Assembly (NCBI RefSeq): GCF_021608265.1
Contig: NZ_JAKIHP010000001.1
Location: 558,001-622,000 of the forward strand
DNA length: 64,000 nt
Direction: 5' to 3'
From: Flavobacterium wongokense
GTDB lineage: Bacteria > Bacteroidota > Bacteroidia > Flavobacteriales > Flavobacteriaceae
Below the pieces are notes generated by a model. The model saw only the letters and a program-made list of their open reading frames with translations, did no database searches and was not told the DNA's origin. Positions 33,687 to 41,851 of the stretch are shown in pieces (within the stretch, counting starts at the first letter, position 1; the number at the start of each line of letters is the position of its first letter). The translations under genes were made by a program, and so were the position numbers.

Positions 33687-33714
33687 TAAAGGAAGCTAAT
33701 CAGCTTCCTTTTCT
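33687..33714. terminator. Bidirectional terminator
   Basis: AAAGGAAGCT, short loop, AGCTTCCTTT. It lies between convergent genes and contains the stop of the leftward MmcQ/YjbR gene. Confidence 0.7.
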
Positions 33715-34067
33715 ATTTCTTCTCGCACCTTTTTGGTCAATCCTTTGTAAACCAGATCATACGACTGATTGATTAATTGAAGCATCATTTTATCGGGAAC
33801 ATCGCTGTTGAAATCCACTGTATTCCAAATGCTTTTGTTCATGTGGAATCCTGGATTTATGGCTTCGTATTCGGCGCGGAGTTCCTCGTTTTTTTCAGGG
33901 TCGCCTTTTAAATTTAAAGCCGGAGTTCCTTTTTCCCACTCCTTCAGCGAAGTCAGGCAGAACATTTTGCCGCCAACCTTAAATACCAAAGTATCTTCAT
34001 CAAACGGAAAGTGCTCAGTTACTGCTTTTTTGGAAAGGCAGAATTCGTAAAGCTGCTGAATGTCCAT
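33696..34067 (-). CDS. MmcQ/YjbR family protein
   Basis: 123 aa, the usual family length. Marks: TEHFPFDEDTLVFKVGGKMFCL near the N-terminus and LNLKGDPEKNEELRAEYEAI, PGFHMNKSIWNTVDF later. The family has a CyaY-like fold and has been called DNA-binding by structure; the true role is unclear. Last gene of a leftward cluster: the GNAT stop is 2 bases before its start, so the two are coupled. Confidence 0.9.
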   Translation of the reverse strand: MDIQQLYEFCLSKKAVTEHFPFDEDTLVFKVGGKMFCLTSLKEWEKGTPALNLKGDPEKNEELRAEYEAINPGFHMNKSIWNTVDFNSDVPDKMMLQLINQSYDLVYKGLTKKVREEIEKEAD

Positions 34068-34069
34068 CT

Positions 34070-34471
34070 CTATTTTATTACTTTCTCCATCATTTTTTCC
34101 GGATGTGCCAAGGCGGAAAAGCCGAATTTGTTATACAAAAAATGCGCATCCGAAGTGGCAAGACGCCAAATCTTGACTTGCTGCAATTGTGGCTCCTTCA
34201 TCATAGCGTCAATCAAAATGGAAGAATAGCCTTTCCCGCGATGCTTTTCATCAATAAAAACATCCATCAGATAAGCAAAAACCACATAATCGGTTACGAC
34301 ACGCGCGAAGCCAATTTGTTCCTCATCCAAATAAATTCCAAAACAAAACGAGGCATCAATCGTGGTTTGGACTTCATCAATGGTTCTGCCTGCAGCCCAA
34401 TAAATATCCTTCAAAAAGTTCTGGACAAACGGGACATTCAGCTTGCTTTTATCAGTGGAAACTTCAATCAT
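34070..34471 (-). CDS. GNAT family N-acetyltransferase
   Basis: 133 aa, one GNAT domain. Acetyl-CoA loop of the R/Q-x-x-G-x-G/A type: DEKHRGKGYSSILIDAMM (motif A), preceded by AYLMDVFI. The N-terminal IYWAAGRTIDEVQTTID and later FGIYLDEEQIGFARV strands fit the fold. Transfers acetyl groups to an unidentified small molecule or protein. Directly coupled to the downstream MmcQ/YjbR gene. Confidence 0.88.
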   Translation of the reverse strand: MIEVSTDKSKLNVPFVQNFLKDIYWAAGRTIDEVQTTIDASFCFGIYLDEEQIGFARVVTDYVVFAYLMDVFIDEKHRGKGYSSILIDAMMKEPQLQQVKIWRLATSDAHFLYNKFGFSALAHPEKMMEKVIK

Positions 34472-34521
34472 AAAAATTATTTTAAATTATAAATTTTGAA
34501 TTAAAAGAAATCATTTAAAAT

Positions 34522-35289
34522 TTAGAATTCAAAATTCATAATAGAATACAAAACAGGTTTACTTGGTGAGGCATCGTTTTCAAACGAAGCAATCTGTAAA
34601 TTCAGTACGTAGCTTCCATCCTTGACTTTGTCCTCGACAAAAATCATTTCGGTAATCGTGCAGTCCAATCGCGCATCAGCATTGAGGTTATTGACATCTT
34701 TTACATTCCAGAACGCTTTGTGTGACAATAGTTTTCCTTCATCATTTTCACGGTCAACGCTTGGCAAATCTATCAGTAAATGTTTGATGCCGCTTTCGCG
34801 GATGAAGGTTGCCGCTTCTTCAAGCAGATAAGGCGGATTAGTGTTTGAATAATTTTTGTGTGTTTTACTTTCAGCATTTGGCAAAGTCCTGATTACAATG
34901 GCTTCGGGAGTTTTGCCATTCAAAGCCTGCTGAATCTGTGCTTTGGTAATGATTAAATCTTCATTCATTTCCTTGGGCTGGATTGAAATCAATTCGGACG
35001 AAAAGAAAAACTGTTTCAAACATTGATTGATGCTGTAAAAATCTTTTGTAATATGACCAAGGCATTCAGTGTGAGTTCCATGTCCGTGTGGGTTGAAGAA
35101 AATATTATTGAAATTGGTAGAGCTTCCTTCTGAAACCTTTCCAATCCAATCGCCAAAACGAACCGGTTCAATTTGTGGTTTTTCGATATACCACGCAATC
35201 GGGTTTGCTTCGGTATTGGTCAGCGGAATCGAAATGTCAATAGGTTGTGACAGGTCGATTTCGAATGTATTGTTGATTAGTGCTTTCAT
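34522..35289 (-). CDS. Cyclase family protein (kynurenine-formamidase-like)
   Basis: 255 aa. The metal motif of the cyclase/KynB-like family is present: NPHGHGTHTECLGH (H68, H70, H73, E75, H79; usual form HxGTHxDxPxH). Members are metal hydrolases, for example of formylkynurenine, but the altered ECLGH end and lack of pathway neighbours leave the substrate open. It shares one base with the hemW stop upstream (ATG/TAA overlap), so it is in the ruvC-hemW transcript. Confidence 0.82.
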   Translation of the reverse strand: MKALINNTFEIDLSQPIDISIPLTNTEANPIAWYIEKPQIEPVRFGDWIGKVSEGSSTNFNNIFFNPHGHGTHTECLGHITKDFYSINQCLKQFFFSSELISIQPKEMNEDLIITKAQIQQALNGKTPEAIVIRTLPNAESKTHKNYSNTNPPYLLEEAATFIRESGIKHLLIDLPSVDRENDEGKLLSHKAFWNVKDVNNLNADARLDCTITEMIFVEDKVKDGSYVLNLQIASFENDASPSKPVLYSIMNFEF

Positions 35290-36422
35290 TAATCCAAATT
35301 TAGCAAAAACAAATCACTTGCAATTCCGTCTGCCAAAAACTTCCCTCTTTTGGTTGCCCTTAAGATATTATCATCTACAAAAAGCAGATGATCTTCGATA
35401 TATTTTTCGGCATGCTCATTCAGGTGATTCAAATAATAAGTACCAAATTCGGATTCAATACGGTCTAAGGAAATTCCCCAAACAGTGCGCAAACCGGTCA
35501 TTATGTATTCGTTGTAACGGTCGGTTTTGGTTAAGGTTTCTGTTTCTGAAGGCAGTTGATTTTCGGCAATCGATTTAAGGTATTGTGTATTATTTGAAAT
35601 ATTCCAGCTTCTTGAAATTCCATCATAACTATGCGCTGAAGGCCCAATTCCAAGGTATTTTTTCCCCAGCCAATAACTCGAATTGTTTTTTGAAAAATAA
35701 TTTTCCTTGCCAAAATTGGACAATTCATAATGAATGAAATCCTGATCTTCGAGCTTGTCCACCAACAGCTGAAAATGTTCCTGAGCCACTTCATCATCGG
35801 GTTGCGGAATGATTCCCTTTTGAATAAAAGTATGCAAAGCGGTTTTAGGTTCAACGGTCAAAGCGTAACTCGAGATGTGGGGAATATTGAAACTTAAAGC
35901 TGTTTCCACATTCTGGAGCCATTTCGCGTTGCTCATCTGGGGAATTCCATAAATCAGGTCGATGGAAATATTATCAAAGTATTTTGTTGCTGTTTCGAGG
36001 CATTTTTTAGCTTCTTCCGAATTGTGCGCACGGTTCATCAGCTTTAAATCATCTTCAAAAAACGACTGGATTCCGATGCTCAAACGGTTGACTTTGCTTT
36101 TCGATAATTCGATGATGCGTTCTTCCGATAAATCATCGGGATTGGCTTCTACGGTGATTTCCGGATTTTCAGCTACAGCATAATTTTGGTAAACCGCATC
36201 AATCAGCAATTGAATATCTGTGATTCCCAATATGCTTGGCGTTCCTCCACCGAAATAAATTGTTTCTACAACTTCATCTTTAAACTCACTTTTGCGCAGT
36301 GCAATTTCTTTCGCTAAAGCGTAAACCATTTCATCTTTCTTCTTCAGTGAAGTTGAAAAATGGAAGTCGCAGTAATGGCAAGCCTGCCTGCAGAAAGGTA
36401 TATGAATATAAATGCCAGACAT
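35289..36422 (-). CDS. hemW: Radical SAM heme chaperone HemW
   Basis: 377 aa. N-terminal IYIHIPFCRQACHYCDFHF has the radical-SAM cysteines C11, C15 and C18 plus the C-x-F of HemW; GGGTPSIL, EANPDDLS and RLSIGIQSF follow, and a C-terminal HemN-like region (YNEYIMTGLRTVWGISL). HemW inserts heme into target proteins and was formerly annotated as oxygen-independent coproporphyrinogen oxidase; the extra cysteine pattern of true HemN is absent. It overlaps ruvC and the cyclase gene by one base on either side. Confidence 0.93.
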   Translation of the reverse strand: MSGIYIHIPFCRQACHYCDFHFSTSLKKKDEMVYALAKEIALRKSEFKDEVVETIYFGGGTPSILGITDIQLLIDAVYQNYAVAENPEITVEANPDDLSEERIIELSKSKVNRLSIGIQSFFEDDLKLMNRAHNSEEAKKCLETATKYFDNISIDLIYGIPQMSNAKWLQNVETALSFNIPHISSYALTVEPKTALHTFIQKGIIPQPDDEVAQEHFQLLVDKLEDQDFIHYELSNFGKENYFSKNNSSYWLGKKYLGIGPSAHSYDGISRSWNISNNTQYLKSIAENQLPSETETLTKTDRYNEYIMTGLRTVWGISLDRIESEFGTYYLNHLNEHAEKYIEDHLLFVDDNILRATKRGKFLADGIASDLFLLNLD

Positions 36423-36976
36423 TATTTTTTAACTCTTTCTTCGTTCTGTTTGACAAACGCATCCCAGCCTGTATAACTTTTGCTTCCGGTTACTTTTCCG
36501 GAATTAAAGAAATGACAAACCGCGGCTGCCAAACCATCAGTGGAATCAAGGTTTTTGGGAAGCTCCTTTAAACCTAAAAGTTGTTGGAGCATTTTGGCTA
36601 CCTGTTCTTTGCTTGCATTTCCGTTTCCGGTAATTGCCATTTTGATTTTCTTCGGTTCGTATTCGGTGATGGGGATTTGGCGTGACAAACCCGCGGCCAT
36701 TGCAACTCCCTGTGCCCTTCCGAGTTTTAACATCGATTGGACATTCTTGCCGAAAAACGGAGCCTCAATTGCAATTTCATCCGGATGATGGGTTTCAATC
36801 AATTCGATGGTGCGTTCAAAAATGACTTTGAGTTTGGTATAATGGTCATCATACTTGCTCAGGATCAATTCGTTTAACTGAATGAATTCCATTTTCTTGT
36901 TTACAACCTTGATTAACCCAAATCCCATGATGGTTGTTCCTGGGTCAATTCCTAATATGATGCGCTCGTTTGCCAA
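36422..36976 (-). CDS. ruvC: Holliday junction resolvase RuvC
   Basis: 184 aa. Cuts Holliday junctions with RuvAB during recombinational repair. Catalytic carboxylates in ILGIDPGTTIMGFG (D11), DEIAIEAPFF (second Glu), and near the C-terminus NLDSTDGLAAAVCHF. Start MANERIILGI is the usual length. First gene of the leftward cluster, 25 bases from the divergent flippase-like gene. Confidence 0.95.
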   Translation of the reverse strand: MANERIILGIDPGTTIMGFGLIKVVNKKMEFIQLNELILSKYDDHYTKLKVIFERTIELIETHHPDEIAIEAPFFGKNVQSMLKLGRAQGVAMAAGLSRQIPITEYEPKKIKMAITGNGNASKEQVAKMLQQLLGLKELPKNLDSTDGLAAAVCHFFNSGKVTGSKSYTGWDAFVKQNEERVKK

Positions 36977-37001
36977 GTTTTATTTTCGTTAATTTGTAAC
37001 A

Positions 37002-37925
37002 ATGATTACAATTCCACACAAAGCTAAGCAATTCATCGTTTTTCTGATCAAACTTTTGATTGTAACTGCTGCTTTTTATTTCATCTACGACCAATTGGCC
37101 CATAACGAAAAATTGGACTGGGTCAAATTCCACAGTCTGCTTTATGATAACCAGTCGTTCTCGGGAGCTTTGTTCCTGCTTTCCTTTAGTTTTGTCAATC
37201 GGTTCCTCGAAATCCTGAAATGGCAAAACCTGGTTTCCTTCCTAAAACCTATTTCTGTTGGAGAATCTACCAAACAGGTTCTGGGATCTTTAACTGCCGG
37301 GATTTTTACTCCGAACGGACTTGGGGAATACGCCGGAAAAGCCTTGTATTTTGACAAAAAGAAAACCAGGAAAATCATTTTCCTAAACCTTATCTGCAAC
37401 GGAGCCCAAATGCTGCTGACAGTTGTTTTTGGGACAATTGGACTGATGGTTTTGGGTTATTGGAACTGGGCGTTGGCGATTACCGTCTTGGTTTTTGCGC
37501 TTTCTCTTGTAGCACTTTTTACAAAAACAATAACGGTAAAGGGATATTCCATCGAAAAATTGCTTCGCAAAATCAACGAAATCCCAAAACGAATCCATCA
37601 AAAGAATAACCTTTTGGCGCTTTGCCGTTATTTGGTTTTTTCGCATCAATACTATTTTTTATTTCTGGCTTTTGATGTAGATTTACCTTATCTAACGATG
37701 ATGGCAACCATTGCTGTTGTTTATTTTTTGGCTTCGTCCTTACCAAGTTTTCAATTTTTGGACTTTGCCGTAAAAGGAAGCGTTGCTGTTTTTTTCTTTG
37801 GAAAACTGGGTGTAAACGAATGGATTGTGGTTTTTATTTCCACATTGATGTGGTTCCTGAATGTGGTTTTGCCCGTCGTCATCGGAAGTTATTATGTACT
37901 TAAATTCAAACCAAAATGGGAATAG
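37002..37925 (+). CDS. Flippase-like multi-pass membrane protein (lysylphosphatidylglycerol synthase TM family)
   Basis: 307 aa with about eight membrane segments. Family words: GSLTAGIFTPNGLGEYAGKAL (~107-127), then VYFLASSLPSFQFLDFAVKGS. This is the UPF0104/LPG-synthase membrane part without a catalytic C-terminal domain; such proteins are thought to move lipid-linked compounds. The following glycosyltransferase overlaps it by 10 bases, suggesting a joint role in a surface glycan or lipid path. Confidence 0.8.
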   Translation: MITIPHKAKQFIVFLIKLLIVTAAFYFIYDQLAHNEKLDWVKFHSLLYDNQSFSGALFLLSFSFVNRFLEILKWQNLVSFLKPISVGESTKQVLGSLTAGIFTPNGLGEYAGKALYFDKKKTRKIIFLNLICNGAQMLLTVVFGTIGLMVLGYWNWALAITVLVFALSLVALFTKTITVKGYSIEKLLRKINEIPKRIHQKNNLLALCRYLVFSHQYYFLFLAFDVDLPYLTMMATIAVVYFLASSLPSFQFLDFAVKGSVAVFFFGKLGVNEWIVVFISTLMWFLNVVLPVVIGSYYVLKFKPKWE

Positions 37926-39049
37926 TTTCGATTGCATTGCTGCTTGTTTTAGTGATTTATGTGGTTTTCATTGCTCAGTTGATTCTGGGTTTTGCCAAAA
38001 TAAAATATTTTGAAACAACCAATCTGACCCCTAAAACCGCTTTTACGATTGTGGTCCCTTTTCGCAATGAAGAAAAGAACCTCAACAAACTTTTGGAGTC
38101 ATTTTCACAGCTCAATTATCCAATTTCACTGATTCAGATTGTGATGGTGGATGATTTTTCCAAAGACAATTCGGTTAAAATTTACAACCAATGGCGCTTG
38201 AATCACGAAGCCGTTGATACCACGCTTTTGGAAAATTTGGAATTGTCGTATTCACCTAAAAAGGACGCCTTAACCAGAGCCATTCCGATTGCTAAACACG
38301 ATTGGATTGTAACCACGGATGCAGACTGCCTTGTTGACGCTAACTGGCTGCTGACTTTGGATAATTACATCCAGGAAAATAACCCCGAAATGATTATTGG
38401 CGCCGTAATTTATAAAACCAAGAACAACTGGTTCCATCACTTCCAGCAATTGGATTTGATGAGCCTACAGGGAACTACGATTGGCAGTTTCGGCATTGGA
38501 AAACCGTTTATGTGCAATGGAGCCAATTTTGCTTACACCAAAAGATTCTTTAATGAAATTGGCGGTTTTGGTGGAATTAGCGACAAAGCCAGTGGCGATG
38601 ATGTTTTGTTGTTGCAAAAGGCGGTCAAATCAAATCTTGAAAAAGTACATTACCTTAAAAACAATGATGTGATTGTAAAAACCAAACCCGAAAACGATTT
38701 GTTCAAACTCTTTATGCAGCGCGTTCGTTGGGCCGGAAAAACTACATCTTACGACAGCAGTTATGCAAAAATGCTTGCCGTTTTTGTATTGCTGATGAAC
38801 CTTGGTTTGGTTTGCGGTCTGTGGTTTGCAGTTTGTGATTATTTGGATTGGAAAATTTTCCAGAGCATATTTTTAGTAAAATATGTTGTCGATTATATCC
38901 TGCTTTATCAATCCAATAGTTATTTAAGAAAAGGGAAGTTTTTTGTCCCGATAGCAAGCAGCCTAATCTATCCATTTTTCTCAAGTCTTGTTGGGATTTA
39001 TTCGCTTTTTGGAAGCTTTAGGTGGAAAGGAAGGAAGTTTAAAAAATAG
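37916..39049 (+). CDS. Family 2 glycosyltransferase
   Basis: 377 aa. GT-A fold: N-terminal membrane helix, then FTIVVPFRNEEKNLNKLLES, IVMVDDFSKDNS, and the metal motif DWIVTTDADCLVD; a later QRVRWAGKT is the QxxRW motif of processive synthases. Two or three C-terminal membrane helices. It transfers sugar from a nucleotide donor at the inner membrane; acceptor unknown. Its start overlaps the flippase-like gene by 10 bases. Its stop TAG is formed by the end of the dispersed repeat (39047). Confidence 0.88.
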   Translation: MGIVSIALLLVLVIYVVFIAQLILGFAKIKYFETTNLTPKTAFTIVVPFRNEEKNLNKLLESFSQLNYPISLIQIVMVDDFSKDNSVKIYNQWRLNHEAVDTTLLENLELSYSPKKDALTRAIPIAKHDWIVTTDADCLVDANWLLTLDNYIQENNPEMIIGAVIYKTKNNWFHHFQQLDLMSLQGTTIGSFGIGKPFMCNGANFAYTKRFFNEIGGFGGISDKASGDDVLLLQKAVKSNLEKVHYLKNNDVIVKTKPENDLFKLFMQRVRWAGKTTSYDSSYAKMLAVFVLLMNLGLVCGLWFAVCDYLDWKIFQSIFLVKYVVDYILLYQSNSYLRKGKFFVPIASSLIYPFFSSLVGIYSLFGSFRWKGRKFKK

Positions 39050-39102
39050 CCCGGATTGGAGCAAGCTACCGTGTAGCGCGGAAAGCCGGAAACAGCTCCT
39101 AA
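39047..39102 (-). repeat. Dispersed ~55-bp repeat, copy 2 (inverted)
   Basis: Reverse complement of the 58258-58312 type: begins TAGCCCGGATTGGAGC and ends GCTCCTAA. Hairpin GCTAC-CGT-GTAGC inside. Its first TAG is the stop codon of the glycosyltransferase gene. Confidence 0.75.
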
Positions 39103-39106
39103 AAAA

Positions 39107-39583
39107 TTACTCAGACTTTATGATTACCGGAAGCACGAATTGGGTTTTGACCGGAATTCCTCTTTTGATTGCCGGGTTTACCTTTGGGAAGTCGATTAAC
39201 CTTGCGTGCAGGATGCTGTCGATTTTTATCGTGTCGTAAGCAACAGAATCCTTCGGGAACTGAGGTTCAAATTGCATCGAGGCATTTGGAAGCACGGTTA
39301 CTTTTACTTCAATAGTATCTAGTTTTGGGAATAGGACTGAAAGCGTGTCCACATTTAATTTCTGCTGGATTTCTGCGGTCAGGAATTCGAAAAAACATTG
39401 TTTGCGCTGATTGGCGTCGGTTAATTTTTCGCAATCGCCAACCGATGGATATTCATCAACTTCATTCCAATTGATTTCCTTCAGTTCCTGGTCCAGCAAC
39501 TCTTTTTCATTGGGAACCTGTTTTTCAAAATACTGGCAGGATTGAAGAAGGATCAACAATGATATGGGCAAAAGTTTTTTCAA
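39107..39583 (-). CDS. Lipoprotein of unknown function
   Basis: 158 aa. Lipoprotein signal MKKLLPISLLILLQSC (cysteine 16), so an envelope lipoprotein. The mature part is acidic (KELLDQELKEINWNEVDEYP), contains DCEKLTDANQRKQCFFEFL with two cysteines, and ends in a strand-rich TKVQFVLPVIIKSE-like tail resembling the TonB C-terminal domain (RGIPVKTQFVLPV). That similarity is suggestive only. It follows the 125-aa gene by 4 bases. Confidence 0.75.
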   Translation of the reverse strand: MKKLLPISLLILLQSCQYFEKQVPNEKELLDQELKEINWNEVDEYPSVGDCEKLTDANQRKQCFFEFLTAEIQQKLNVDTLSVLFPKLDTIEVKVTVLPNASMQFEPQFPKDSVAYDTIKIDSILHARLIDFPKVNPAIKRGIPVKTQFVLPVIIKSE

Positions 39584-39587
39584 TTTT

Positions 39588-39965
39588 TTACTTTTTGGAA
39601 TTTAGGTAATCTGTATAACTTTTGTCAAACCATTCTTGTTTGGTGCGGTCTGCTGTTTCTTTTTGGTCTTTGTACAACAAGCCCAATTTTTCTGAGTAAG
39701 CCGCAATTTTAATGGTGTAGGTATAGAATTCTTCTTTGGTTAAAGTCAGGGTTTTGTCTTTGGTTTTTTTAAAAAACTCAAAAAAAAGCGCATCGAATTC
39801 CTTCTTGTCATAAGATTGCACTTCTTTTTTGAACTTTTTATACAGGGTTTCCTTTAGCTGTGCATCTTCAGTATTTGAAGTTTTTTCCTGAGCCTGCAAT
39901 GTGTTGGTCGCAGCCAAAAACAAAAAGCTAAAAAAAAGTATCCGGGTTAATTTCTTAATAATCAT
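39588..39965 (-). CDS. Small exported protein of unknown function
   Basis: 125 aa from the ATG at 39965; the frame extends to 40121 into the end of the esterase gene, but only MIIKKLTRILFFSFLFLAATNTLQAQ gives a signal peptide. The mature part is highly charged and helical (ETLYKKFKKEVQSYDKKEFD, DRTKQEWFDKSYTDYLNSKK). No family recognised. It lies 22 bases after the esterase stop and 4 bases ahead of the lipoprotein gene, so the three are likely cotranscribed. Confidence 0.7.
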   Translation of the reverse strand: MIIKKLTRILFFSFLFLAATNTLQAQEKTSNTEDAQLKETLYKKFKKEVQSYDKKEFDALFFEFFKKTKDKTLTLTKEEFYTYTIKIAAYSEKLGLLYKDQKETADRTKQEWFDKSYTDYLNSKK

Positions 39966-39987
39966 GCTCAAAAATAAGTAAAAAAAC

Positions 39988-41364
39988 TTATTTAATAAAC
40001 TTGGTTGTAAATTCAGTGCTTTTGAGGATGTAGATTCCGTTTGAAAGCGAAAGATCAATATCGTTTGTTCCGTTTTGAAGAGTGAGGCTTCCCATTTTCT
40101 GCCCGTGAACCGAATAAACATCTACATTCAAATCATGTTGCAAACCCGAACAATAAACCTGGTTGGAATTCATTTGGAAAATTTCAATTTTTGGAATGGA
40201 AATATCAGCGTTGCTTAAGTTCACATTTTGAAACAGCCATTGATAAGCCGCAGGGAATTCACGTCTCCAATAGGATTGGTGGTGAATTCCGTCGGCATCA
40301 ACCTTGGTAAATGTATTTGACGCAGAAACGCCATTGGCTACCAGTATATTTTGGACCGTATTCATATCCGAAACCATAGCGGCTGACTCATTCTGTCCAC
40401 AAACAAAATAGAGCCGTAGGCCGGAAAGATCATTCGTTGTATTATTAATATAACTGTTTAGCTGGACGGGTGCAAACCAAAACGAAGGGCTGAAAACACC
40501 TACCTTAGAAAAAAGGTTGGGGTATTTTACCGCTCCATAAGTAGAAATTAAAGCTCCCATTGAACTCCCGATTATGGCGTTAAATTGCGCCTGTGGCCTT
40601 GTCCTGAAATTGGCATCAATGTAAGGTTTCAATGTTTCTCCTAAGAACCGCATATAAGCATCACCATCGCCACCGCCATAATTTGGATTTACCCACGGAG
40701 AATATTCATTTAGCCTAAAGTCTCCACCATTATCAATCCCGACAACAATCGCTCCGTAATTTCCTTGGGAATGCAAGGTATTCAAAGATTCGTCTATTCC
40801 CCATTCTCCGGAAAATGAAGTGCTTTCATCAAACAAGCTCTGCCCGTCCTGCATGTATAAAACCGGATAGGTTTTGGTTGTGGTATAGTAATCTGGTGGC
40901 AGATAAATCCAAATTCTCCTGTTCCGATTCAACTGCGGCATAAAAAAAGCGTTACTCAAAATCTGGACATTCGCAGCAGCAGTGCTGTTGCTTCCGGAAC
41001 CGGCAATGTCTTCCCAGGATTGTATGGTTAAATTAATCGTTTGCGGGCTTCCGGTAAAAGTAAAGGAACGGTCAGGCAGGAAACCGCCACTGGCATTCCC
41101 TTCAACGGTTGACCAGCTTCCTCCGCGTGTGAATTTATAGCCAACAGTTCCTGTGCCTTCAGGAATTGTAATTGTCCTTGCTCCCAAGCCGTCTGGTTGC
41201 AAAAGATATTGCGTGTTGGCTGCATCCCAGGCATTGATGCTTCCGATTAAATAAATGTTGGTTCCGACAGGCGTATTGGCTGGAATCGAAGTTATCCTCA
41301 AGGTTACCTGAGCCTGAATGGATAATACCAAGAAAAGCGAAATTAAAAAGTAGATTTTTTTCAT
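39988..41364 (-). CDS. Secreted alpha/beta-hydrolase esterase with T9SS domain
   Basis: 458 aa. Signal peptide to QAQ at ~19; a CBM20/48-like starch-binding-fold N-terminal domain (~20-125: GTNIYLIGSINAWDAA, YKFTRGGSWSTVEGN); an esterase-D-type hydrolase domain (~130-385) with RRIWIYLPPDYY, YPVLYMQDGQSLFD, nucleophile elbow IIGSSMGALIS and a catalytic-His region DGIHHQSYWRREF; and a C-terminal sorting domain (IEIFQMNSNQV ... LSNGIYILKSTEF). The layout resembles feruloyl or acetyl-xylan esterases and siderophore esterases. Type IX secreted; substrate not settled. Confidence 0.88.
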   Translation of the reverse strand: MKKIYFLISLFLVLSIQAQVTLRITSIPANTPVGTNIYLIGSINAWDAANTQYLLQPDGLGARTITIPEGTGTVGYKFTRGGSWSTVEGNASGGFLPDRSFTFTGSPQTINLTIQSWEDIAGSGSNSTAAANVQILSNAFFMPQLNRNRRIWIYLPPDYYTTTKTYPVLYMQDGQSLFDESTSFSGEWGIDESLNTLHSQGNYGAIVVGIDNGGDFRLNEYSPWVNPNYGGGDGDAYMRFLGETLKPYIDANFRTRPQAQFNAIIGSSMGALISTYGAVKYPNLFSKVGVFSPSFWFAPVQLNSYINNTTNDLSGLRLYFVCGQNESAAMVSDMNTVQNILVANGVSASNTFTKVDADGIHHQSYWRREFPAAYQWLFQNVNLSNADISIPKIEIFQMNSNQVYCSGLQHDLNVDVYSVHGQKMGSLTLQNGTNDIDLSLSNGIYILKSTEFTTKFIK

Positions 41365-41692
41365 AGCTCTATGTTTTAACAGACAATCAAAATTGTTTTG
41401 TTTTGAATTAAAAAAGTATTTGATATATCAAATAAAACATAAAATTACAAAAAGAAAGTTTATAAAAGCAAAAAAGCCATCCCTAAAAAAGGGAAAGCTT
41501 TTCATTGGTCTAACTACTAAACCGCGCTACGAGTTACAAAGTCGTAGCAAAACAACACAACTAATTTTGAATGACTCACTTACGATATTGAGTGCATTTC
41601 ATTTGCTTTTTTGGGAGCCTAAAACGGAGTTTTAAAAATTCCTTTTTTGGGCAAAAAAGCACTTTGTTTCCAAAGTGCTTTCCCAATTTTCG
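41365..41692. other. 328-base intergenic region without a gene
   Basis: Contains a hairpin AAAAAGC ... GGGAAAGCTTTT (41471-41503), then GCTACGA/TCGTAGC arms with a 9-base loop (41525-41547), and at its right end the tRNA-Asp terminator. The esterase promoter must lie at the left end, but no exact TAnnTTTG is visible. An 80-codon frame here looks spurious. Confidence 0.5.
41653..41681 (-). terminator. Terminator of tRNA-Asp
   Basis: Perfect 11-bp arms (AAAGCACTTTG / CAAAGTGCTTT) with a 4-base loop, and a U-tract on the minus strand, 12 bases past the tRNA 3' end. Confidence 0.8.
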
Positions 41693-41766
41693 CGGTCTGG
41701 ACGGGACTCGAACCCGCGACCCCATGCGTGACAGGCATGTATTCTAACCAACTGAACTACCAAACC
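41693..41766 (-). tRNA. tRNA-Asp (anticodon GUC)
   Basis: 74 nt on the minus strand. Acceptor GGTTTGG pairs with CCAGACC (one G-U); anticodon stem CATGC/GCATG with loop CTGTCAC gives GTC; T-arm CGCGGGTTCGAGTCCCG; discriminator G at 41693. CCA not encoded. A strong terminator follows. Confidence 0.95.
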
Positions 41767-41851
41767 TCTGCGTTATTGCGGTTGCAAATATACAATGGTT
41801 TTTGATATCTGCAAGTGTTTTTCGTTAAAAAAATTGCCGTTCAAAAAAAAA

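Noticed and set aside
39966..40121. Upstream extension of the 125-aa exported protein
   Set aside because: It lies within the esterase gene and would hide the signal peptide.
41517..41547. tRNA-like piece (GGTCTAACTACTAAACC...)
   Set aside because: D-arm-like letters on the minus strand, but no matching acceptor, anticodon or T-arm.
41393..41635. 80-codon frame between the esterase gene and tRNA-Asp
   Set aside because: Lys-rich, no domain, runs through hairpins, no promoter; looks like AT-rich chance.
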